In this document: positions 7,043-11,358 of the stretch, piece by piece
Layout of the letters: every line of letters starts with the position of its first letter
Numbering within the stretch: the first letter of the stretch is position 1
Source: Gammaproteobacteria bacterium
GTDB lineage: Bacteria > Pseudomonadota > Gammaproteobacteria > Pseudomonadales > Azotimanducaceae
Length of the DNA: 11,358 nt
NCBI GenBank assembly: GCA_002726925.1
Contig: PBTJ01000077.1
Span: forward strand, 6,694 to 18,051
Reading direction: 5' to 3'
Program-made: the position numbers and the translations under genes
The notes under the pieces: generated by a model
Seen by the model: only the letters and a program-made list of their open reading frames with translations
Told to the model about the DNA's origin: nothing
The model's database searches: none

Positions 7043-8013
7043 ACCGCCTCTACACGCGCTGATGCTTGCGCAGCGTAATTTGCATAGCTGGGTGTGATCT
7101 GTATCGGTGGCGCGAGCTTTTGTGACAAACGTTGACCGATAAATTGCTCGACCACTGCGGCTACGGCCTGATCGAGAAAGGTGGTCTCGTAGCGTGCATT
7201 GGCCAGCGCGGTATCCAGCCAGCGCTGGCACTCGCGTATGGCTTTGTCACGCAAATCCGTTCGTTTGATGAGCGTTGAAAATGGGTCTACGTGCGGAAAC
7301 AACATAGTGCACGCGGCTACCGGTGCGGTGATGACGCGATTTTGCATATCCTCATCGTGGGCCAGCTTGCCGGGCTTCGCGTAGGGTTTTAGGTCATCAA
7401 GAATTTGATAGGCCAGCCCTAGCTGTTCACCACAGCGCCGTGCAGCCATCGTATCCGATGCGACTTTGCGGTTGAACAGCGAAGCAAATTGCAGCGGTAG
7501 CGCAAGCAACGCGCCGGTTTTATTGATGGCGACGTTGACATAAAACCCTTCAGCATCGCCGCCGGTTTCATTGGTGAGTTGCAAGTGTTGTCCCGACGCT
7601 GCGCGGCTTACCGATTCGGATAATTCGAGCATCAGTGCCGTCTTGATGCTATCAATATCCGGGGCTTCGGCGATGGACCGAAATGCAGCAGCGACCAGAT
7701 GATCGCCTAATAACAGCGCTGCATTGGCGCCGAATTTTCGCCACACCGTGGGCAGGCCACGTCGCCGTGTGGTTTGGTCTTGAATATCGTCATGGACTAT
7801 GGAGGCTTCGTGGATCAGCTCGATTGCTGCGCCTGCGTGCACGAGGGCCTGAGAATTTTGTATGTGGGGAGTCGCAGCGAACATCAGCTTTGAGCGCGTG
7901 CGCTTGCCTTTGCTGGAAAAGTGATGCTTTGACGCCTGCGCGAGTGCGTCGGCCTGTTGGCCATAGCGGTTAACGGTGCTCTCTAGTGCTTGGGCGAGTT
8001 TGTAATCCTGCAT
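7039..8013 (-). CDS. crtE: Geranylgeranyl diphosphate synthase
   Basis: CrtE elongates farnesyl or shorter allylic diphosphates with isopentenyl diphosphate to the C20 precursor of phytoene. The 324-residue protein has the first Asp-rich motif HDDIQDQTTRRRG (D75, D76, D79), GKRTR (36-40) for diphosphate binding, NKTGAL (164-169), and the second Asp-rich region QILDDLKPY (203-211). In that second motif the usual third Asp is Pro210, an unusual change. The start at ATG 8011-8013 has AAGGGG five bases upstream. The frame is open to 8154, but that extension runs through the hairpins behind the proteorhodopsin gene and reads as non-coding. It overlaps crtI by 4 bases (ATGA). Function is inferred from family plus operon position; no isopentenyl diphosphate isomerase gene is present in the window. 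Confidence 0.93.
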   Translation of the reverse strand: MQDYKLAQALESTVNRYGQQADALAQASKHHFSSKGKRTRSKLMFAATPHIQNSQALVHAGAAIELIHEASIVHDDIQDQTTRRRGLPTVWRKFGANAALLLGDHLVAAAFRSIAEAPDIDSIKTALMLELSESVSRAASGQHLQLTNETGGDAEGFYVNVAINKTGALLALPLQFASLFNRKVASDTMAARRCGEQLGLAYQILDDLKPYAKPGKLAHDEDMQNRVITAPVAACTMLFPHVDPFSTLIKRTDLRDKAIRECQRWLDTALANARYETTFLDQAVAAVVEQFIGQRLSQKLAPPIQITPSYANYAAQASARVEAV

Positions 8014-8082
8014 AGATTCCCCTTGCCAACGGATTGGGTGAGTTACCTGAGTTCTCGTAGAGAGTGGTTGATAAACGGGCCT

Positions 8083-8111
8083 GATAGAATCGCTCTGGTA
8101 GAGCTTTGCAA
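8083..8111 (-). promoter_or_regulatory. Weak candidate promoter for crtE-blh
   Basis: Read on the minus strand, TTGCAA (8111-8106) is followed after exactly 17 bases by TCTATC (8088-8083), a poor sigma-70-like pair placed 70 bases before the crtE start and after the hairpins. The boxes match consensus at only about 4 and 3 of 6 positions, so this is a guess. It would matter because it could let the crt genes be transcribed separately from the opsin. Confidence 0.2.
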
Positions 8112-8124
8112 AAGTGTGAGGTGA

Positions 8125-8152
8125 GATGGATGGGTCATAAGACCCACCCATC
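8125..8152. terminator. Strong hairpin between proteorhodopsin and crtE (attenuator or mRNA-stabilising stem)
   Basis: In the minus-strand transcript the arms GATGGGTGGGTC and GACCCATCCATC pair over 12 positions (one G-U) around a TTAT loop, 14 bases after the opsin stop codon. No run of T follows directly (the next is TCACCTCACAC), so it is not a standard factor-independent terminator. It could stop part of the transcription, block 3' exonucleases and so stabilise the opsin message, or mark a processing site. Confidence 0.65.
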
Positions 8153-8165
8153 ACGCCTTGGCGTG
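8152..8165. repeat. Second short palindrome directly after the proteorhodopsin stop
   Basis: The 14 bases are perfectly symmetrical apart from the central AA/TT: CACGCC and GGCGTG. In RNA this gives a 5-bp GC-rich stem with a 4-base loop. It touches both the opsin stop codon and the larger hairpin, so two stems stand in tandem between opsin and the carotenoid genes. Confidence 0.55.
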
Positions 8166-8849
8166 TTACGCCCTCTCGGAAGAGGACGTAGCAGCAGCCC
8201 AGATCACGACACCGAACGCAATTTTGTTAACAAAATCCGCAAGGTTGTAGATCAGATTGAGGCCCGCAGCGCCTCCGTCTGCAGCACCGAGAATGTAGCC
8301 GATTGGGTAAATTGCCCAGCCGACGGTCACAATCAAGCGCAATGCGTTGAACGCGGTTTGGCTTGCAGCCGTTCCATTGGCAGCACTGATCTGGCTTGCT
8401 TCACCTGCGAAGATCTCGTAGATGATGTACAACCAGCCAGCCATCCCGATTGCGAACGCAGGCCAGTAGCTCATTGCGCCAAGCTCGCCCAAGAAACCGA
8501 AGACCAACATCACCAGGGACGCGATCATAAGCTTCCAAAACAGAGCCGCGCGGACTACAGCGATAGCCGCAAGAATCAGATAGAACTCGATAATTTGCAG
8601 CGGTACCGTTAACAGCCAGTCGACGTAACGGAATACCAGAGGGCTCTCGCCCGTGCTGACCCAAACTCCTCGCATGTAGAAGTAGTGAATCGCTGCGATA
8701 CCAGTCACCATGGCGGCGACCGTCAATGACGTTTTCCACTTGCCTTCTGCGCGATCGCGTTCAACAGTGAAAAAGTAGGTAGCGGCAACCATGGCCGCGG
8801 ATATGATCCAGAATGAGACTCCAACGTAGTCATCTGCTTTCAGATCCAT
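8166..8849 (-). CDS. Proteorhodopsin, light-driven proton pump (predicted blue-absorbing)
   Basis: This 227-residue seven-helix retinal protein pumps protons outward under light. Aligned from memory to the green-absorbing reference proteorhodopsin, it keeps H55 (equivalent to H75), the Schiff-base counter-ion D77 (D97), the cytoplasmic proton donor E88 (E108) and the retinal-binding K209 (K231, in NLADFVNKIAFG). D77-T81-E88 is the DTE pattern of proton pumps. Position 105 of the reference is Q85 here, in VPLQIIEF; Gln at this site gives blue absorption. The N-terminus begins MDLKADDYVGVSFW, lacking the roughly 20-residue signal peptide of the reference. ATG 8847-8849 is firm: AAGGAG lies 6 bases upstream and an in-frame TAA occurs 8 codons before it. 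Retinal is supplied by the crtE-blh genes behind it. A long leader precedes it. Confidence 0.97.
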   Translation of the reverse strand: MDLKADDYVGVSFWIISAAMVAATYFFTVERDRAEGKWKTSLTVAAMVTGIAAIHYFYMRGVWVSTGESPLVFRYVDWLLTVPLQIIEFYLILAAIAVVRAALFWKLMIASLVMLVFGFLGELGAMSYWPAFAIGMAGWLYIIYEIFAGEASQISAANGTAASQTAFNALRLIVTVGWAIYPIGYILGAADGGAAGLNLIYNLADFVNKIAFGVVIWAAATSSSERA

Positions 8850-8858
8850 TCCTCTCTC

Positions 8859-8870
8859 CTTAACGTTAAG
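8859..8870. promoter_or_regulatory. 12-base perfect palindrome overlapping the proteorhodopsin ribosome-binding site
   Basis: CTTAACGTTAAG is its own reverse complement, and its last three bases are the first half of the AAGGAG Shine-Dalgarno sequence of the opsin gene. As RNA it could only form a weak 4-bp stem, so a DNA-binding dimer is the likelier reader. Such a short palindrome can also arise by chance, so regulatory meaning is inferred from position. Confidence 0.35.
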
Positions 8871-8901
8871 TTATCAGCTGCCCGACGTACCCGCATACGC
8901 A

Positions 8902-8913
8902 AGAACAAGTTCT
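8902..8913. repeat. Short inverted repeat upstream of proteorhodopsin
   Basis: AGAAC and GTTCT are exact reverse complements around AA, about 55 bases before the opsin start. It is short and may be chance; its place in the presumed promoter zone is the reason to list it. Confidence 0.25.
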
Positions 8914-9098
8914 CTAACACCTCTGACAGCACCTCGAGGCTGCTACTGAGGGAGAGACACTGAGTCTTGCGAACATCAAACAACTGCTCCATCCAAATAT
9001 GTCGATCTTGACCACTCGACTGCGGGAAAACTGGTGCTTGCTATGAGCGCCGAACTGATGAATTCGTCGAACCCATCGAGATACTGCCAAAACACCTA

Positions 9099-9110
9099 AA
9101 ACCTAGGTTT
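9099..9110. promoter_or_regulatory. 12-base palindrome, candidate operator in the proteorhodopsin leader
   Basis: AAACCTAGGTTT is perfectly self-complementary and, after one mismatch on each side, two further bases also match (9096-9097 with 9112-9113). On the minus strand TAGGT is repeated at a 7-base step (TAGGTTTTAGGT), about one turn or less. It lies 250 bases upstream of the opsin start. A dimeric regulator site is possible; no regulator is encoded in the window. Confidence 0.3.
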
Positions 9111-9240
9111 AAGATGAGGCACTCCAAGCCGATTAAGGGTAGGTACGCGGAAATGAATATGCCGTGAAAAGTTTGTGGTCTAGATTTTGTCGTAAATTGA
9201 ATTGACCACACCGAGGAATCGACTGTCGTGCTGCAAGGAG

Positions 9241-9290
9241 TTGGCATATAAATACAATAAGTAATTGATATTTATAACAATAATATTTCG
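9241..9290. promoter_or_regulatory. AT-rich island, likely promoter region
   Basis: About 50 bases composed almost wholly of A and T stand out from the GC-rich surroundings. On the minus strand TTGTTA (9280-9275) and TGTATT (9256-9251) are 18 bases apart and each match consensus at four positions, which would drive the opsin with a leader of about 400 bases. Plus-strand use is equally possible. Direction is not decided by the sequence. Confidence 0.3.
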
Positions 9291-9321
9291 CAACGCCGCG
9301 CTTCACCCGCTCAGAGCACCA

Positions 9322-9489
9322 ATGACAGCCGCGAAACGGTCCACGGAAGCGGTATTCAACTATGGAGACTTAGTGGAAATTTGGTTCAAGGTTGATCGCA
9401 AGGCCAGCGGCATCGGCGGTTTTCGTGCCCAAGTGCGGTGCGCGTGCCAGTCTCGGCGCGATCGTCAGTGGGTCGCTTTTCGATGCTAG
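9322..9489 (+). CDS. Doubtful small ORF, 55 residues
   Basis: The frame from ATG 9322 to TAG 9489 encodes a basic protein with a plausible core (NYGDLVEIWFKVDRKASG) and three Cys near the C-terminus. It follows the AT-rich island and could be expressed from it, but has no clear ribosome site and no family I recognise. The frame is open a little further upstream from a TTG at 9265. It lies convergent to the photolyase-family gene, 29 bases from its stop. It may well be chance. Confidence 0.25.
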   Translation: MTAAKRSTEAVFNYGDLVEIWFKVDRKASGIGGFRAQVRCACQSRRDRQWVAFRC

Positions 9490-9518
9490 GGGCTGTGGAT
9501 TTTTCGCGCGGTTGTCTT

Positions 9519-10994
9519 TCACGAACCTGTTTTTCGGGAACCGTGCCGCTGCATGACGGCCTGCCTGTCGGCCTGACCGGCTGCAGAGCGCCTTACCCCA
9601 GCAAACTGCGCCTTGGCAAAACGCGCGGCGCTCATATGGTCGACAATTGGCTCTGGATAATGCTCACCGATCTGACAACCGGCGGCGAGTTGCTCCATGG
9701 CTGTTGCTTCCCAAGGAGCATGAATACGCAGCTGGTCAAAGCCAGCGCATTCTGGCACCCACCGACGTATAAACTCACCCTCGGGGTCTTGATCCATGGA
9801 TTGCTTGATGGGGTTGTAAATGCGCAGCGTATTGATACCCGTCGTACCCGACTGCATCTGCACCTGTGGGTAATGTATGCCTGGCTCAAAATCGACGAAT
9901 AGCTGGGCCAAATGGTGAGCCGGTCGTTGCCAATGCAGCCAAAGATCGTAGGCAGCGAAGGATACGAGCATCGCCCGCATGCGAAAGTTGATCCAACCGT
10001 TAGCCAGCAAGAAGCGCATGCAGGCATCGATAAACGGATACCCCGTTTGCCCGGTGCACCACGCCAGAAACTTGGCCTCGTCGAAATCGTTCTCTCGTAA
10101 ACCATCGCAGCTGCGCGCCATGTTGCTGTGCTCCAGTTCGGGCTCGCTCTCAAACTTTTGGATGAAATGGCAGTGCCAATGCAAACGGCTTTGAAACGCC
10201 GCTAGCGCCCTGGGCCATGTGGCTCGCTGGGCCGCGGGCCATGTTTTCACCTCGCGCTGGGTGCGCCAAGTCTCTTGCACCACGGTGCGCATGGACAGCC
10301 GGCCACTGGCAAGCTGCACGCTCAGGCGTGAGCAGGCCTCTGGCGCACTTAAGGGGCTCGACATTCTTAGGTGGTATTGTTCGCCCCGGCTCTGCAAAAA
10401 TGCTTTGAGCACTGCTGATGCGTTCGGCAGATTGAAATCGGCTATGCTATGTCGCGATGGGTTGGGCTGCCAGTTCTGCCAATTGGCTGTGCTGGGGTGG
10501 TTCGTCCAGTTGATGCTCTGCGGCGTATCGTTTTGCGGCTGGGTCATAAATTGGCGCCATCGGGTTGCCCAGCCATCGCGGTCATGTTGGCCGCGAAAGA
10601 CACCAAACTGGGGAAGCTCGCTAAACGATATGCCCGCGCCAGCGCACCACGCGGCAACCGCTCTATCCCGTGTAAATGACCAATCCTCACCAATCTCCTC
10701 ATGTGCCAGAAGGGTGAAGTGGTCGAGTGTTTGCTGCAGCTCAACGAGCACTTCCACCATATTGCCAAGGCGTACACAGAGGCTACCGCCGTGTTGTTCG
10801 ATGGCGCGCTCTAAATCGAATAGAGCCGCCTGAATGACCTGCCAGTGACGCATCGAGGCGCTCGGCTGATTCCACAGCTCGGGCTCAATGACGTATAGCG
10901 CCAGCACTGGCCCTCGTGCGGCAGCCGTGCTCAAGACCGCGTGATCATGCAGGCGAAGATCTCGCTTGAACCAAACAACTTGAGTCGTTGGCAT
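9519..10994 (-). CDS. Cryptochrome/DNA photolyase family protein
   Basis: Members bind FAD and an antenna pigment and use blue or near-UV light, most often to repair UV-made pyrimidine dimers and sometimes as light sensors. The 491 residues start with the antenna-domain signature VVWFKRDLRLHDHAVL (6-21). The FAD-binding helical domain contains WPRALAAFQSRLHWHCHF (260-277), TGYPFIDACMRFL (317-329), GWINFRMRAM (333-342), FEPGIHYPQVQMQSGTTGIN (369-388), then RIYNPIKQ and EFIRRWVPE, ending YPEPIVDH (446-453). The WHCHF variant marks a photolyase-like subgroup distinct from classical PhrB; I cannot say whether it repairs DNA. A longer frame reaches 11054, but the ATG at 10992-10994 sits right before the conserved N-terminus and overlaps the stop of the Coq7-like gene (TGATG). 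The last 35 or so residues past IVDH are basic and low in conservation. Confidence 0.92.
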   Translation of the reverse strand: MPTTQVVWFKRDLRLHDHAVLSTAAARGPVLALYVIEPELWNQPSASMRHWQVIQAALFDLERAIEQHGGSLCVRLGNMVEVLVELQQTLDHFTLLAHEEIGEDWSFTRDRAVAAWCAGAGISFSELPQFGVFRGQHDRDGWATRWRQFMTQPQNDTPQSINWTNHPSTANWQNWQPNPSRHSIADFNLPNASAVLKAFLQSRGEQYHLRMSSPLSAPEACSRLSVQLASGRLSMRTVVQETWRTQREVKTWPAAQRATWPRALAAFQSRLHWHCHFIQKFESEPELEHSNMARSCDGLRENDFDEAKFLAWCTGQTGYPFIDACMRFLLANGWINFRMRAMLVSFAAYDLWLHWQRPAHHLAQLFVDFEPGIHYPQVQMQSGTTGINTLRIYNPIKQSMDQDPEGEFIRRWVPECAGFDQLRIHAPWEATAMEQLAAGCQIGEHYPEPIVDHMSAARFAKAQFAGVRRSAAGQADRQAVMQRHGSRKTGS

Positions 10995-11358
10995 CAGATC
11001 GCTCGCGCCACCTTTACCGCGGCCTCGGAACCCCAGCGTACGGTACGCAGCCATAGAAGTAAGGCCAGCGAGGGCGGGCCGCTGCGCCTCGCTGCGGCGT
11101 CATGCTTGTGCGCAATCTCGTCGGCTCGGCAAGCTTCTAGGGTCTCCTGCAGGGCATCATCTAAGCCCCGCAAATTCAGGCGATCAATCTGCTCGGCGTA
11201 ATGCTCATCGACAAAGGTTTCCACCGCTTCAATCGTGGCAAAGACCCATTGTTCACCCATCAGAGCGGGCAATGCGCCAATCAGCCATCCAGCGGCGCGC
11301 CACGGTAGCTGGGCCTTTGAGCGCAGGTTGGATGGCAGTAGAGACTCCATTAGCTGCA
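10994..11358 (-). CDS. coq7: Coq7-like demethoxyubiquinone hydroxylase (partial, C-terminal half)
   Basis: The frame remains open through the right edge, and the visible part corresponds to the second half of a Coq7 protein, so the 5' end is missing. Coq7 is a membrane-associated di-iron monooxygenase that hydroxylates demethoxyubiquinone in the late ubiquinone pathway. Counting from the Met at 11350, the visible sequence has WRAAGWLIGALPALMG (17-32), then VETFVDEHY (43-51) with iron ligand E44, and CRADEIAHKHD (74-84) with the E78-x2-H81 pair. The missing first half should hold the other ligands. The stop (10994-10996) overlaps the start of the photolyase-family gene by one base as TGATG, so the two are surely co-transcribed. 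The resemblance is to the mitochondrial/alphaproteobacterial style of Coq7 rather than the Pseudomonas form. Other ferritin-like hydroxylases are a less likely alternative. Confidence 0.82.
   Translation of the reverse strand, partial: QLMESLLPSNLRSKAQLPWRAAGWLIGALPALMGEQWVFATIEAVETFVDEHYAEQIDRLNLRGLDDALQETLEACRADEIAHKHDAAARRSGPPSLALLLWLRTVRWGSEAAVKVARAI

Larger units (their letters stand above)
8850..9518. other. Long non-coding stretch between photolyase-family gene and proteorhodopsin
   Basis: These 669 bases hold no gene I trust. They must contain the proteorhodopsin promoter or leader unless transcription comes through from the photolyase gene. Visible items are an AT-rich island (9241-9290), palindromes at 8859-8870, 8902-8913 and 9099-9110, and a doubtful 55-codon plus-strand ORF at 9322-9489. 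No tRNA, clear terminator or convincing paired -35/-10 boxes for the opsin were found by eye. Confidence 0.6.

Noticed and set aside
7043..7231. 63-residue N-terminal extension of the crtI frame
   Set aside because: The region is the end of crtE in another frame; the Rossmann fold of CrtI starts at the ATG that overlaps the crtE stop.
8125..8152. Calling the 12-bp stem a standard factor-independent terminator
   Set aside because: No T-run follows the stem on the minus strand, and the only nearby TTTT is about ten bases away, so full termination is not supported.
8014..8154. N-terminal extension of the crtE frame beginning MMGGSYDPS
   Set aside because: It runs through the hairpins behind the opsin stop, has no family similarity, and the ATG at 8013 has an AAGGGG ribosome site and the expected CrtE N-terminus.
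9041..9247. 68-codon minus-strand ORF in the proteorhodopsin leader
   Set aside because: No ribosome site, no recognisable family, and it contains the palindrome at 9099-9110; treated as chance.
10995..11054. 20-residue extension of the photolyase-family frame
   Set aside because: It overlaps the conserved Coq7-like C-terminus; the conserved VVWFKRDLRL begins just after the ATG at 10994.
1..11358. CRISPR arrays, insertion sequences, tRNA or rRNA genes
   Set aside because: No regularly spaced repeats, no transposase-like protein with terminal repeats, and no tRNA or rRNA signature was seen on either strand.

Overview
The window looks like a chromosome segment from a proteorhodopsin-carrying marine proteobacterium, probably a gammaproteobacterium. 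The pointers are a proteobacterial-type proteorhodopsin, a complete beta-carotene/retinal pathway next to it, a Coq7-type ubiquinone gene and a photolyase. The lineage call is an inference from gene content and protein motifs; no search could be run.

Layout from right to left, because almost everything is on the minus strand. At the right edge is the 3' half of a Coq7-like di-iron hydroxylase gene, whose stop overlaps the start of a cryptochrome/photolyase-family gene (9519-10994). A 669-base non-coding stretch (8850-9518) follows, with an AT-rich island, several short palindromes and one doubtful small ORF. It leads into the proteorhodopsin gene (8166-8849). Two hairpins lie directly behind the proteorhodopsin stop. 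Then comes a tightly packed set crtE-crtI-crtB-crtY-blh (8013 down to 2603), in which every junction overlaps by 4 or 17 bases except crtB-crtY, which is separated by 9 bases.

Together these genes form a self-contained light-driven proton pump unit. CrtE makes geranylgeranyl diphosphate, CrtB joins two into phytoene, CrtI desaturates it to lycopene, CrtY cyclises it to beta-carotene, and Blh cleaves it to retinal, which binds Lys209 of the rhodopsin. The opsin carries Gln at the spectral-tuning position, which predicts blue absorption, and has no N-terminal signal peptide.

Left of blh the theme changes. A plus-strand gene for a small membrane-anchored protein of unknown function (2139-2606) converges on blh so closely that the two stop codons interlock. 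Divergent from it, on the minus strand, are a NylB-like serine hydrolase (807-1976) and a dimethylglycine/sarcosine dehydrogenase-like flavoprotein (1-773, cut by the window edge), 33 bases apart. A 16-18 base perfect inverted repeat lies in the divergent intergenic region.

The rhodopsin-retinal cassette is a well-known type of system. The less ordinary points are the twin hairpins between opsin and crtE, the missing third acidic residue in the second Asp-rich motif of CrtE, the signal-less opsin, the long palindrome-rich leader and the NylB-like/flavoprotein pair.
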